In this document: positions 20,818-29,531 of the stretch, one piece after another
Layout of the letters: each line of letters starts with the position of its first letter
Position numbering within the stretch: position 1 is the first letter of the stretch
Source of the DNA: Janthinobacterium sp. GW458P
GTDB lineage: Bacteria > Pseudomonadota > Gammaproteobacteria > Burkholderiales > Burkholderiaceae_D
Direction: 5' to 3'
DNA: 47,564 bases
NCBI RefSeq assembly: GCF_002127585.1
Contig: NZ_NEGZ01000045.1
Span: forward strand, 1-47,564
The notes under the pieces: model-generated
The model's input: only the letters and a program-made list of their open reading frames with translations
Told to the model about the DNA's origin: nothing
Databases searched by the model: none
Translations under genes and position numbers: made by a program

Positions 20818-20970
20818 ATTTATCCTCAATGTATAGGTTGAACAGTACGACGTTTAACGTATTAATTTAACAATTCTTGCCATGGGGAGCCCCGACAGAC
20901 CGGCTGCGGCGCCCTCCCAGATAATAAGGGTAAAGCACGTTTTGAGCCAGCCTTGCCAAGTCGTGCTTGC

Positions 20971-21090
20971 AACGCCTGAGCAAACCGTAGCGAGCGGCAG
21001 TGAGTCGTGGCCGAGACGCGGAGCCGTGCTTTGGCACAGTGAGCATCGCAGGCCGCGAATCGCGACGCGCAGCAGGTTTGGTCAGGCGTT
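20971..21090. repeat. 120-bp repeat with inverted ends, copy A (dnaA-dnaN gap)
   Basis: Begins AACGCCTGAgCAAACC and ends with the reverse complement of AACGCCTGAcCAAACC, so the outer 16 bp pair with a single mismatch. Inside are a GTGC-tttg-GCAC hairpin (21027-21038) and a GGCC/GGCC pair, giving a branched palindromic element. A second copy at 22866-22987 has the same orientation and is about 70% identical by eye. This copy ends 1 bp from the dnaA stop codon. Not a known insertion sequence; a REP/BIME-like or structured-RNA element is possible. Confidence 0.75.
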
Positions 21091-21091
21091 C

Positions 21092-22486
21092 TTAGCCTTT
21101 CAATGTTTGCTCCAGCACATGCAGTTCATGGTTGCATTCCGGGTTCTTGGTGCGGTCCAGCGCGATCTTGCGCACGGCATGCAGCACCGTGGTGTGGTCG
21201 CGGCCGCCGAACAGCTCGCCGATTTCCGGCAGGCTCTTCTGCGTCAATTCCTTGGCCAGGTACATGGCGATCTGCCGCGGCCGGGCGATATTCGCGGGAC
21301 GGCGCTTCGAATACATGTCGGCCACCTTGATATTGAAGAAGTCCGCCACCGTTTTCTGGATGTTTTCCACGGAAATCTGGCGGTTCTGCACCGACAGCAA
21401 GTCCTTCAGGGCTTCCTTGACGATATCAATCGTTATATCTTTGCCATGAAAACGCGAGTACGCCAGAATTTTGCGCAGCGCGCCTTCGAGCTCGCGCACG
21501 TTCGAGCGCAAGTGCTTGGCGACAAAGAAAGCCACGTCGTCGGAGAAGGTCACGCCTTCCTGCTTGGCTTTCTTCAGCAAAATCGCCACGCGCATTTCCA
21601 GTTCCGGCGGTTCGATGGCCACCGTCAGGCCCGAGTCGAAGCGCGAGATCAAACGGTCGTCCATGCCCGTGATTTCCTTCGGATAGGTATCCGAAGTGAT
21701 GATGATCTGTTTCTTTGCGGCAATTAATGCCTCGAACGCATAGAAAAACTCTTCCTGCGTGCGGCTCTTGCCGCCAAAGAATTGAATATCATCGATCAGC
21801 AGCATGTCGAGCGAGTGATAGTAATGCTTGAAATCGTCGAAACCCTTGCGCTGGTAAGCGGTCACTACGTCGCGAACGTACTGTTCTGCGTGGATGTAGC
21901 GGATTTTCGCGCCCGGATTGTCAGCCATCACCTGGTTGCCGATGGCGTGGATCAAGTGGGTTTTACCCAGGCCGACGCCGCCGTAGAAGAACAGCGGGTT
22001 ATACGACACGCCCGGATTGTTCGCCACCTGGATGGCGGCGGCGCGCGCCAGCTGGTTGGCCTTGCCGGTCACAAAACTGTCGAAGGTCAGGTCGGTGTTG
22101 ATGCGGCTCTGCTCGCGGCGCGGCGCGGCGCCGATGCTCAGTTCCGGCACGCTCGGCTGCGGCTCCGCGGCGCGCGCGCTGGGGGCGCCGCCATTCGGAT
22201 CGCTGGCCGGGGTGCTGGCGGCAACGGGCTTCTTCGGCAGGGCCAGGCGCGGGTCGAGCACGAACTGCACTTCCGTCGGCGCTTCGAAGTATTGTATGGC
22301 CAGCGCCGTGATGCGGCTGGCGAACTGGGTCTTGACCCAGTCGAGCTTGAAGCGATTGGGCGCAGCAATGCGCAGCTTGCCCTCCTCGTAGTCGAGAGGG
22401 ATAAGCGGTTTGATCCACGCACTGAATTGTTGCGGTGTCAGCTCCAGTTCCAACTGCGCGGAACAGGCCTGCCAGAAATTATCCAT
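21092..22486 (-). CDS. dnaA: Chromosomal replication initiator DnaA
   Basis: AAA+ initiator that binds DnaA boxes at oriC and melts the origin. Length 464 residues. Domain I (about 1-80, [13 protein letters not shown]), a Pro/Ala-rich linker II (about 85-128), AAA+ domain III with Walker A GGVGLGKT at 169-176 and Walker B LLIDDIQ at about 229-235, and DNA-binding domain IV ending in the signature [15 protein letters not shown]. The start at 22486 is the family N-terminus. A candidate promoter overlapping a perfect DnaA box lies 100-130 bp upstream, consistent with autorepression. A 120-bp repeat lies on each side of the gene. Confidence 0.99.
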   Translation of the reverse strand: MDNFWQACSAQLELELTPQQFSAWIKPLIPLDYEEGKLRIAAPNRFKLDWVKTQFASRITALAIQYFEAPTEVQFVLDPRLALPKKPVAASTPASDPNGGAPSARAAEPQPSVPELSIGAAPRREQSRINTDLTFDSFVTGKANQLARAAAIQVANNPGVSYNPLFFYGGVGLGKTHLIHAIGNQVMADNPGAKIRYIHAEQYVRDVVTAYQRKGFDDFKHYYHSLDMLLIDDIQFFGGKSRTQEEFFYAFEALIAAKKQIIITSDTYPKEITGMDDRLISRFDSGLTVAIEPPELEMRVAILLKKAKQEGVTFSDDVAFFVAKHLRSNVRELEGALRKILAYSRFHGKDITIDIVKEALKDLLSVQNRQISVENIQKTVADFFNIKVADMYSKRRPANIARPRQIAMYLAKELTQKSLPEIGELFGGRDHTTVLHAVRKIALDRTKNPECNHELHVLEQTLKG

Positions 22487-22589
22487 GTATGTCTATGTGA
22501 AAAGGTGTGGGAGGGCGTATCGATTCTGCCCTGCGGTCACCGTGTTGCAAGGCCGGCGTCGCGCGAGGGCTCGCCACACGTAATGCGCT

Positions 22590-22618
22590 ATTCTACTCCC
22601 GACTGACAAAGTTATCCA
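22590..22618 (-). promoter_or_regulatory. Candidate dnaA promoter overlapping a DnaA box
   Basis: Minus strand: TGGATA, 17-bp spacer, TAGAAT, about 104 bp upstream of the dnaA ATG. The poor -35 hexamer lies inside the perfect DnaA box at 22612-22620, so DnaA binding would block polymerase. The overlap is seen; regulation is inferred. Confidence 0.5.
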
Positions 22619-22860
22619 CAGGCACGACTGTTATTTTTCTGCGGCAGGGTGGGGCGCCGTGTGCATAAGAGCAGACTTATCCCCCGGTTATCCCGTCTCA
22701 GGCAGTGCTGGTGCGGGCTTGGCGGCAGATGGGGAGCGGCGCGCAAATTTCCTGGCGATCACGGCAATCCTTGACAAGAGGGGGGCATATGCTGAATAAT
22801 TCAGGGTTCCCCGCCCGTATTCCGTGTTTATTCATTTGGAACGACAATATGGACTAAGCG
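22600..22860. other. oriC: Likely replication origin (oriC)
   Basis: Part of the 624-bp gap between divergent dnaA and rpmH. It has one perfect DnaA box TTATCCACA (22612-22620, plus), a second consensus box TTATGCACA on the minus strand (22660-22668), and two weaker ones, TTATCCCCC (22677-22685) and TTATCCCGT (22688-22696). An AT-richer stretch (about 22785-22856) to the right could be the unwinding element. The position between rpmH and dnaA is the usual one in Burkholderiales, and gene directions diverge here. Confidence 0.8.
22771..22800 (+). promoter_or_regulatory. Candidate promoter for the rpmH-rnpA operon
   Basis: TTGACA (perfect), 18-bp spacer, AATAAT (5 of 6), facing rpmH. If used, transcripts would carry a leader of about 300 nt that includes repeat copy B. 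A promoter nearer to rpmH is not excluded. Confidence 0.55.
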
Positions 22861-22865
22861 TGGAT

Positions 22866-22987
22866 TAACGACGCAGTGCCAAATCGTAGCGAGCGGTGAT
22901 GAGTTGTGGCTGAGGCGCGCAACTGTGCGAAGGCACAGTGAGCACCGGAGGCCGCAAATCGCTCCGCGTAGTCGATTTGGTGCGCGT
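22866..22987. repeat. 122-bp repeat with inverted ends, copy B (oriC-rpmH gap)
   Basis: Same orientation as copy A. The outer arms pair through CCAAATCG (22878-22885) and CGATTTGG (22973-22980), and a perfect internal hairpin CTGTGC-gaag-GCACAG lies near 22923-22938. The block GGCACAGTGAGCA and the start CGTAGCGAGCGG are shared exactly with copy A. In the arm stem a C-G pair of copy A is a T-A pair here, a compensatory change. It lies in the putative rpmH leader. Confidence 0.75.
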
Positions 22988-23056
22988 TCCAGCGGGCGAT
23001 GAGATTGGCCAGCTTGTGCCTTGGCATAAGTGCGCGATTGTCATTGGCACCAAAAA

Positions 23057-23071
23057 CTGACGGGACGTCAG
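23057..23071 (+). other. Small hairpin before rpmH
   Basis: CTGACG-gga-CGTCAG, followed after a few bases by two T-rich runs (23078-23098), 40 bp upstream of the rpmH ATG. It resembles a weak attenuator but the T-run is not adjacent. Function not established. Confidence 0.35.
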
Positions 23072-23110
23072 ACCCGATTTTGCATTTTTTTTGTTTTTAG
23101 CGAGACCAAC

Positions 23111-23245
23111 ATGAAACGTACTTACCAACCTTCCGTCGTTCGCCGCAAGCGTACGCACGGCTTCCGCGCTCGTATGGCTACCCGTGGTGGCCGTGATGTG
23201 CTCAACGCACGTCGCGCAAAAGGCCGCAAACGTCTGGCCGTCTAG
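23111..23245 (+). CDS. rpmH: 50S ribosomal protein L34
   Basis: Ribosomal protein of 44 residues that binds 23S rRNA. The sequence [18 protein letters not shown] ... [22 protein letters not shown] is near-invariant in the family. The ATG at 23111 begins the conserved start; the longer frame opening at 23030 is leader. First gene of the rpmH-rnpA-yidD-yidC block, with the rnpA frame opening 2 bp after its stop. Confidence 0.99.
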   Translation: MKRTYQPSVVRRKRTHGFRARMATRGGRDVLNARRAKGRKRLAV

Positions 23246-23247
23246 GC

Positions 23248-23706
23248 TTGTCGTTGACAGCTGATCGCGTGGCTAGCTGTACTCCAGTCGGCAATCAACG
23301 CGAAGGTTCACACGACTTCGCGCGCTTTCGGCGTATCGTTAAAACGGATGAATTTTCATCCGTTTTTCGTTTGCGCCCTTCGCAAAAAACAGCGCATTTT
23401 GTGCTGTACACCCGACACAATCAATTGCCGCATGCGCGGCTGGGCGTCGTTGTGGCCAAGCGTTTCGCGCCGCGCGCGGCGACCCGCAACACGATCAAGC
23501 GCGTCACGCGCGAGCTGTTTCGCAACAGCGCGATGCCGCCGGTCGACTGCGTGGTGCGTCTGTCGCGCGCCGTCAACAGCAAGGATGGCCCGGCCACCAC
23601 GACCAGGCTCAAAGCCGAGCTGCGTGAGGAATTGGGCCGCCTGTTCGCGGCGCAAATCGCCGCCCAGGCCCGTTCTGTTGCTGCGCCACCACCATCCGCG
23701 CCATGA
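23248..23706 (+). CDS. rnpA: Ribonuclease P protein component
   Basis: Basic protein subunit of RNase P, which matures the 5' ends of tRNAs. Clear family core: [18 protein letters not shown], then [26 protein letters not shown] containing the RNR-type RNA-binding motif. No ATG is available; the frame opens with TTG at 23248, 2 bp after rpmH, giving 152 residues, somewhat long for RnpA. TTG at 23254 or GTG at 23269 could be the true start. Its end overlaps yidD by 4 bp (ATGA). Confidence 0.95.
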   Translation: MSLTADRVASCTPVGNQREGSHDFARFRRIVKTDEFSSVFRLRPSQKTAHFVLYTRHNQLPHARLGVVVAKRFAPRAATRNTIKRVTRELFRNSAMPPVDCVVRLSRAVNSKDGPATTTRLKAELREELGRLFAAQIAAQARSVAAPPPSAP

Positions 23707-23963
23707 AAACCCTGCTGCTGTTCCTGCTGCGCGCTTATCAGTTGCTGATCAGCCCCATGCTGGGACAGAATTGCCGTTTCTATCCGAGCTGTTCGCATTA
23801 CGCGATGGAAGCGCTGCGCGTGCACGGTACTGCCAAGGGCAGCCTGCTGGCTGCCAAGCGCCTGTGCCGTTGCCACCCCTGGAATGAAGGGGGCGTCGAC
23901 CCGGTGCCGCCGGCCGATTGCAAACAATCTTCAACGACCGCTTGCGGTTGCAACCACTCCTGA
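23703..23963 (+). CDS. yidD: Membrane protein insertion efficiency factor YidD
   Basis: Small membrane-associated protein of 86 residues that assists YidC-dependent insertion. It carries the family signature [20 protein letters not shown] and [12 protein letters not shown]. An extra Cys-containing tail ([15 protein letters not shown]) follows the conserved part. Translation is probably coupled to rnpA through the ATGA overlap; yidC starts 11 bp after its stop. Confidence 0.97.
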   Translation: MKTLLLFLLRAYQLLISPMLGQNCRFYPSCSHYAMEALRVHGTAKGSLLAAKRLCRCHPWNEGGVDPVPPADCKQSSTTACGCNHS

Positions 23964-23974
23964 CAAATACCCTA

Positions 23975-25702
23975 ATGGATATCAATAAACGTACCATCCT
24001 GTGGATCGTGTTTTCCGTCTCGCTGGTAATTCTCTGGAACGAATGGATGATCTCGAACGGCAAGCCGTCGATGTTCTCCGCGAACACGGAACAAACCGCC
24101 AAGGCGCCTGTCACCCCGGCCAAGACGGCCGCCCTGGCTGCTGCCGGCGCGACCGCCGTGCCTGGCGAAGCGACCGATCCCGCCGCGTTCAAGCGCGAAG
24201 TGATTACCATCACCACCGACGTCATCAAGGTCGATATCGACACCCTGGGCGGCCAGGTCAAGCGTCTGGAATTGCTGAAATTCAAGGGCGCGGGCAATCC
24301 GGGCTGGTTCGGCGGCTGCTTCGGCCTGTTCAAATGGTGCCAGCCTGACGCAGGCAAGCAAAACGAAGTGCTGTTCGACGTCGGCGCCAACCACACCTAC
24401 CTGGCGCAGTCGGGCCTGGTCGGCGGTCCGTTCCCCACGCATAACTCGGGCTTTACCGTACAGCCTGGCGTACGCACCCTGGCGGACGGCAAGCAGATCC
24501 AGCTGGTCATGGAAGCGGTCGAAGGCGGCGTCAAGCTGACCAAGACGTTCACGTTCAAGCGCGGCGACTACGTCATCGACGTGCGCCACGACGTGTCCAA
24601 CGTGGGCGCCGCGCCCGTCACGCCGCAGCTGTACCTGCAACTGACGCATGACGGCAACAAGCCGGTCGGCGACTCCTTCTTCAACAGCAGCTTCACCGGC
24701 CCTACCCTGTACACGCCACAGGACAAGTACCAGAAGATGACGTTCGAGAAGATCGAAAAAGCAGCCGTGGAAGATGAGAAGAAGGGCAACGACAACGCCA
24801 TGAAGGGCCTGCATCCGCAATCGGCGAACGGCGGCTGGTTTGCGATTTCGCAACACTTCTTCGTGTCGGCCTTCGTGCCGCCCGAGAACGTCAAGCGCGA
24901 CATCTTCACGAAAAAACTCGACACCAACCTGTACGCCATCGGCAACGTGCTGCCATTGCCTACTCTGGCGCCCGGCGCCTCGGCCAGCATGGACAGCAAG
25001 CTGTACTCGGGTCCGCAAATCGCGCACCTGCTGGAAAACGTTTCGCCTGGCCTGGAACTGGTCAAGGATTACGGCTGGCTGACCATCATCGCCAAGCCGA
25101 TCTTCTGGGTCATGGAACACATCCATAGCGTGCTGGGCAACTGGGGCTGGACCATCATCGCCTTCACGATCCTGATCAAACTGGCGTTCTTCCCCCTGTC
25201 GGCCGCCGGCTACCGCAGCATGGCCAAGATGAAACTGGTCACGCCGAAGATGCAGGCGATCCGCGAGCGCTACAAGGGCGACCCGCAAAAGATGAACCAG
25301 GCCACGATGGAGCTGTACAAGACGGAAAAGATCAATCCGCTGGGCGGCTGCCTGCCTATCCTGATCCAGATGCCGGTCTTTATCGCCCTGTACTGGGTGC
25401 TGAACGCGTCCGTGGAAATCCGCGGCGCGCCATGGATAGGCTGGATCACCGACCTGGCCCAGCATGACCCATGGTGCATCCTGCCCGTGCTGTACGCGAT
25501 CTCGATGTATATCACGACCAAGCTGAACCCGGCCCCGGCCGATCCGATGCAGGCGAAGATGATGCTGTTCATGCCGTTGGCATTCTCGGTGATGTTCTTC
25601 TTCTTCCCGTCGGGCCTGGTGCTCTACTGGGTCGTCAACAACGTCCTGTCGATCGGCCAGCAATGGGTGATCACCAAGAAATACGCGCCTGCCGCCAAGT
25701 AA
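23975..25702 (+). CDS. yidC: Membrane protein insertase YidC
   Basis: Inner-membrane insertase of 575 residues from the ATG at 23975 (MDINKRTILW). One N-terminal helix (about 5-25), a large periplasmic domain (about 60-365) and the C-terminal five-helix insertase core, with signatures LGNWGWTIIAFTILIKLAFFPLS, KMKLVTPKMQAIRERYKGD and LGGCLPILIQMPVFIALYWVL. The in-frame ATG at 23918 lies inside yidD and is unlikely. Last gene of the block before the terminator at 25722. Confidence 0.98.
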   Translation: MDINKRTILWIVFSVSLVILWNEWMISNGKPSMFSANTEQTAKAPVTPAKTAALAAAGATAVPGEATDPAAFKREVITITTDVIKVDIDTLGGQVKRLELLKFKGAGNPGWFGGCFGLFKWCQPDAGKQNEVLFDVGANHTYLAQSGLVGGPFPTHNSGFTVQPGVRTLADGKQIQLVMEAVEGGVKLTKTFTFKRGDYVIDVRHDVSNVGAAPVTPQLYLQLTHDGNKPVGDSFFNSSFTGPTLYTPQDKYQKMTFEKIEKAAVEDEKKGNDNAMKGLHPQSANGGWFAISQHFFVSAFVPPENVKRDIFTKKLDTNLYAIGNVLPLPTLAPGASASMDSKLYSGPQIAHLLENVSPGLELVKDYGWLTIIAKPIFWVMEHIHSVLGNWGWTIIAFTILIKLAFFPLSAAGYRSMAKMKLVTPKMQAIRERYKGDPQKMNQATMELYKTEKINPLGGCLPILIQMPVFIALYWVLNASVEIRGAPWIGWITDLAQHDPWCILPVLYAISMYITTKLNPAPADPMQAKMMLFMPLAFSVMFFFFPSGLVLYWVVNNVLSIGQQWVITKKYAPAAK

Positions 25703-25721
25703 TTTCGGCCAGCGAACAGAA

Positions 25722-25747
25722 AGCCCGCCTCGCGCGGGCTTTTTTTT
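25722..25747 (+). terminator. Rho-independent terminator after yidC
   Basis: AGCCCGC-ctcgc-GCGGGCT followed by seven T, 19 bp after the yidC stop. A 7-bp GC-rich stem with tight T-tract. The T-tract also forms the left arm of the following palindrome. Confidence 0.9.
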
Positions 25748-25780
25748 GACATCGGACCCAGTGGGTCCGATGTCAAAAAA
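25741..25780. repeat. Perfect palindrome with 18-bp stem after the yidC terminator
   Basis: TTTTTTGACATCGGACCC, loop AGT, then its exact reverse complement ending in six A. The A-T ends make it a bidirectional terminator-like structure, and it shares its T-run with the terminator immediately upstream. It lies between yidC and mnmE, both on the plus strand. Confidence 0.85.
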
Positions 25781-25888
25781 GGTGGGTTTTGCCGGTTTTC
25801 CACAGACCTCCCTTTTCATGTGCGCCCGCTTTGTCGCTGACAATAGCGCGGCCCCTGCAGCCTTCCCCGAATACACTACAATTACGCC

Positions 25889-27268
25889 ATGAAACTTGAT
25901 TCTTCCCCTATCGCCGCCATCGCCACCGCACCGGGACGCGGCGGCATCGGCGTGGTACGCGCCTCCGGCAAAAACCTTGCACCGTTGATGACGGCCCTGT
26001 TCGGCGCGCAAACGCTGAAACCGCGCCACGCCACCTATTTGCCGTTCACGGAAAGCGATGGCGCCATCATCGATCAGGGCATCGCCATCCACTTCAAGGG
26101 TCCGCATTCCTACACGGGCGAAGACGTGCTGGAATTGCAGGGCCATGGCGGCCCCATCGTGCTGCAGCTGCTGCTGGCGCGCGTGCTGGAAGCGGGCAAG
26201 GACAGCGGCCTGCGCCTGGCCGAACCGGGCGAATTCACGCGCCGCGCGTTTTTGAATGACAAGCTTGATCTGGCGCAAGCCGAAGCCGTGGCCGACCTGA
26301 TCGACGCTTCCACGGAAGCGGCCGCCAAGTCCGCCTCGCAATCGCTGTCGGGCGCGTTCTCCAACACCATCCACGCGCTGGTGGAGCAGGTGACGGGTTT
26401 GAGGATGCTGGTCGAGGCAACGCTGGACTTCCCGGAGGAAGAAATCGATTTCCTGGAAAAATCGAATGCGCGCGGCCAGTTAAAGGCCGTCATCGCAGCG
26501 TTAAATAAAGTGTTTGCCCAGGCGGCGCAGGGCGCGCTGCTGCGCGAAGGCTTGAATGTCGTGCTGGCCGGCCAGCCCAACGTGGGCAAATCGTCCTTGC
26601 TGAACGCGCTGGCGGGCGCCGACGTGGCAATTGTGACGCCGATCGCCGGCACCACGCGCGACAAGGTCAGCGAAACCATCCAGATCGAGGGCATTCCGCT
26701 CAACATCATCGACACGGCCGGCATCCGCAGCGCGGGCGACACCATCGACGCCGTCGAGCGCATCGGCATCGAGCGCACCTGGGGCGAAATCGGCAAGGCC
26801 GACGTCATCCTGCACCTGCTTGACGCCGACCACGGCCCCACGCTGGCCGATGAAACCATCGTTGCCGCCTTCCCCGAAGGCGTGCCCGTGGTGCGCGTGT
26901 GGAACAAGATCGATCTCTCTGGCCACAAGCCCGGCGTGGACAGCATGCCGGACGCCACCCATGTGTACCTGTCGGCCCATGAGCACATCGGCATCGACCT
27001 GCTGCGTGCCGAGCTGCTGCGCATCGCCGGCTGGCAGCAGACGGGCGAATCGCTGTACCTGGCGCGCGAACGCCATTTGATCGCGCTCAAGTCGGCCGGC
27101 AAGCACTTGCATATCGCCGCCGAGCATGCGGCGCAGGACGACCAGTCGCTGGACCTGTTCGCCGAAGAGCTGCGCCTGGCGCAGGTGCAGCTGTCGAGCA
27201 TCACGGGAGAATTCTCGCCTGACGATCTGCTGGGCGTGATTTTCAGCCGTTTCTGCATCGGCAAATAA
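25889..27268 (+). CDS. mnmE: tRNA modification GTPase MnmE
   Basis: With MnmG it makes the 5-carboxymethylaminomethyl group on U34 of certain tRNAs. Length 459 residues. The N-terminal formyl-THF-binding domain contains [24 protein letters not shown] sequence, the helical domain holds the inserted G domain with G1 GQPNVGKS (228-235), G3 DTAG (275-278) and G4 NKID (339-342), and the protein ends in the catalytic C-I-G-K. It is the usual downstream neighbour of yidC in this cluster, here after a terminator. Confidence 0.98.
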   Translation: MKLDSSPIAAIATAPGRGGIGVVRASGKNLAPLMTALFGAQTLKPRHATYLPFTESDGAIIDQGIAIHFKGPHSYTGEDVLELQGHGGPIVLQLLLARVLEAGKDSGLRLAEPGEFTRRAFLNDKLDLAQAEAVADLIDASTEAAAKSASQSLSGAFSNTIHALVEQVTGLRMLVEATLDFPEEEIDFLEKSNARGQLKAVIAALNKVFAQAAQGALLREGLNVVLAGQPNVGKSSLLNALAGADVAIVTPIAGTTRDKVSETIQIEGIPLNIIDTAGIRSAGDTIDAVERIGIERTWGEIGKADVILHLLDADHGPTLADETIVAAFPEGVPVVRVWNKIDLSGHKPGVDSMPDATHVYLSAHEHIGIDLLRAELLRIAGWQQTGESLYLARERHLIALKSAGKHLHIAAEHAAQDDQSLDLFAEELRLAQVQLSSITGEFSPDDLLGVIFSRFCIGK

Positions 27269-27278
27269 GGAGAAGCGG

Positions 27279-27578
27279 ATGAAACTGGTGCTAGCTGTCA
27301 TGTTCGCCTGCCTGCCCCTGCTGGCTGGCGCGCAGGAAAAAATGCCGCAGGATGTGGCGCGGTTCGTCGAAAATGCGCAGATGTGCGAGCACTTCGCCGG
27401 CGAGTGGGATGAGAATGACAAGGCGCGCCAGCGCGAGATCACGCAAGCCATCGAGCAGTCGTGCGGTGCCGCGCAGCGTCAATTGAAGCGCTTGCGCGTG
27501 AAATACGCGAAGCAGCCTAAGCTGCAAAAAGTCATTGCTGACAATGCCAATGACGCGGTGCGCAGTTTCCGGAAATAG
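27279..27578 (+). CDS. Small secreted protein, unknown function
   Basis: Protein of 99 residues with a signal peptide (MKLVLAVMFACLPLLAGAQ). The mature part is charged and helical with two cysteines (MCEHF and SCGAA), possibly a disulfide-linked helical hairpin. It starts 10 bp after mnmE, with its AAGGAG ribosome-binding site overlapping the mnmE stop, so it is co-transcribed. Not recognised as a named family. Confidence 0.75.
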   Translation: MKLVLAVMFACLPLLAGAQEKMPQDVARFVENAQMCEHFAGEWDENDKARQREITQAIEQSCGAAQRQLKRLRVKYAKQPKLQKVIADNANDAVRSFRK

Positions 27579-27579
27579 G

Positions 27580-27603
27580 TGGCAGGCATCCGTGATGCTG
27601 CCA
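27580..27603. repeat. Hairpin between convergent genes
   Basis: TGGCAg-GCATC-cgt-GATGC-tGCCA just after the 99-residue gene. A good stem without a T-tract on the plus strand; possibly a processing site or weak terminator between the two convergent genes. Confidence 0.45.
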
Positions 27604-27651
27604 GCTTCGACCCCCAAAGCAAATGCCGGGTTTGATGAATTCACTGCCGCG

Positions 27652-29349
27652 TCACCCCTTCCTCCCCTTCGCCTGGTCTTCCCTGAATTTCTGGAATGCC
27701 TCGATATGCTCGGCGCGGCGCAGCACGCGCGAGCGCGGGTCGAGCGTGTACGTGGCGCCAGCCGGCAGGGGCAGTTCGCCTATGCCCAGCGACATGGAAA
27801 CCGTATGGATTTCCTTGCCGATACGCACTTCCACCGGCATCGGGAAGGCGATGTCAGCCGGCGTCTTCCATAGCAGGCGCAAGGTGCCGTCGTCACGCAC
27901 GGCGGACAGCTCCGGCAGCGCCGCCTGGTACAGATAAGCCTGGAAAAACCAGTCGTAATTGCTGCCCGTGACTTTATTGACGATGGCCATGAATTCCTTC
28001 GTGCTGCCGTAGCGGGGCTGGAACTGGCCCGGCCGCGGCTGTTCCGTGCCGTAGACGAGCAGGCGCACGGCGCGGAAGAAGGCGTCGTCGCCGATCAGGC
28101 CGCGCAAGGTGTGCAGCACCAGCGCCCCTTTCACATAAATATCGCCGCCCGGTCCGCCCTTCTTCAGGTCGTAGACTTCCTCCTCTGTTTTCGGCTTGCC
28201 CGAGACCATGGGCGCCTTGTTGACGATGCCGGCGCGCATGTGCTGCAATGAAGCAAAATATTCCTGCTCGCCCCGCAGATATTGCATGTACAGCGCTTGC
28301 ATGTATGTGCCGAAGCCTTCGTGCAGCCACATGTCGTCCCAGTTGCTGTTGGTGAGCTGGTTGCCGAACCATTCATGGGCAAACTCATGCTGCAGCAATT
28401 CATCGTAGCCATAGCTGGTCTTGGCGAATTTGTTGCCATAGGCATTGATGGTCTGGTGTTCCATGCCCTTGTGCGGGGTTTCGGCGATGCCGGCTTTTTC
28501 ATCGCCAAACGGGTAGGGGCCGATGACGCTTTCAAAAAAGTCCAGCATGGGCGGCAATTCCGCGAACAGGGCGCCCGCTTTGGCTTCGCTTTCCGGCAAA
28601 TACCAGAATTGCAGGGGGATGCGGTTGCCGTAGCGGCTCGCATAGTCGCCCTGCAGGCTGCGGTAGGGCGCCACGTTGAGGGCAATGCCGTAGGTGCTCG
28701 GATGTTTGGCGCGCCAGTGCCAGGTGCGCCAGCCGTCGGCTTCATCCATGCCGAGCGCGACGCCGTTGCCGGCCGCCACCAGCGGCGCCGGCACCTGGAT
28801 GTGCTGGTCGATCAGCTGCGCCTTGCCCATCGGGTGGTCGATGCAGGGCCAGAACAGGTCGCAGCCCTCGCCTTGCACGGCGCTGGCGATCCACGGCGCG
28901 CCATCGGCCGTGCTCGACCACACCATGCCGCCATCCCACGGCGCTTTCACGGCGACGTGCGGCACGCCGTGGTAGACGACGCGGATGGTGGTGCGCGCGC
29001 CTGCCGCGATGGTGGCCGGCAGGGTCATGCTCAGGCGCCCGTCCGGGTTGGCATAGTCCCGCGGCGGCAGCGCCTTGCCGTCGACTTCGACGGCGTCGAC
29101 GGGCAGGTTGCGGTCGAGGTCCAGCGCGAAACGCGTGATTGGCCGCGTGGCGAGGAAGGTCAGGCGGGCGTCGCCGGCAATGCTGCGTTTGGCCGGGTCG
29201 ATGCGCAGGGTCAGGTCGGCGTGTTCGAACACCACCGCCAGCTGTTCCGGCGTGCGTTCGGCGCCCGAATTGAGCGTGTAGGCGGTGGGCGGGCGCGTGG
29301 CGCAGGCGCTGAGCAGCAGGCAGGACAGCAGCAGGGGAATGTGTTTCAT
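27652..29349 (-). CDS. M1-family zinc metallopeptidase lipoprotein
   Basis: Aminopeptidase-type protein of 565 residues. From the ATG at 29349 it begins with a lipoprotein signal peptide (lipobox LLSAC, Cys16), so it is anchored to a membrane facing the periplasm. Zinc site HEFAH at 321-325 with the third ligand E344 (WLHEGF), 18 residues after the second His as in family M1. The exopeptidase GxMEN loop reads GMEHQ (295-299), a variant, so N-terminal specificity may be altered. The N-terminal domain is the beta-rich M1 saddle. Alone, convergent with the mnmE transcript. Confidence 0.93.
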   Translation of the reverse strand: MKHIPLLLSCLLLSACATRPPTAYTLNSGAERTPEQLAVVFEHADLTLRIDPAKRSIAGDARLTFLATRPITRFALDLDRNLPVDAVEVDGKALPPRDYANPDGRLSMTLPATIAAGARTTIRVVYHGVPHVAVKAPWDGGMVWSSTADGAPWIASAVQGEGCDLFWPCIDHPMGKAQLIDQHIQVPAPLVAAGNGVALGMDEADGWRTWHWRAKHPSTYGIALNVAPYRSLQGDYASRYGNRIPLQFWYLPESEAKAGALFAELPPMLDFFESVIGPYPFGDEKAGIAETPHKGMEHQTINAYGNKFAKTSYGYDELLQHEFAHEWFGNQLTNSNWDDMWLHEGFGTYMQALYMQYLRGEQEYFASLQHMRAGIVNKAPMVSGKPKTEEEVYDLKKGGPGGDIYVKGALVLHTLRGLIGDDAFFRAVRLLVYGTEQPRPGQFQPRYGSTKEFMAIVNKVTGSNYDWFFQAYLYQAALPELSAVRDDGTLRLLWKTPADIAFPMPVEVRIGKEIHTVSMSLGIGELPLPAGATYTLDPRSRVLRRAEHIEAFQKFREDQAKGRKG

Positions 29350-29531
29350 GGTGGGCGCGCGGCGAGTGAGCGGAACACCGATTGTAGTGTTAAGAGACAA
29401 CGTTGTCGTTTGGAAATTTCAAGGTGCCGATGCGGCAAGCATGGCCGCCGTTGAGAAATGTCATAGGCTCCAAACTGCACTGACGTAATCTTGCTGAGCG
29501 GCCCTGAAGTGCCGCTAGGAAAGGAAGCGCC

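Noticed and set aside
20971-21090. Insertion sequence or CRISPR repeat as an explanation of the 120-bp element
   Set aside because: No transposase, no target-site duplication visible, only two copies, and no spacer array.
22865-23158. 97-residue open frame antisense to the rpmH leader
   Set aside because: It covers the structured repeat and leader; no codon bias or ribosome-binding site supports translation.
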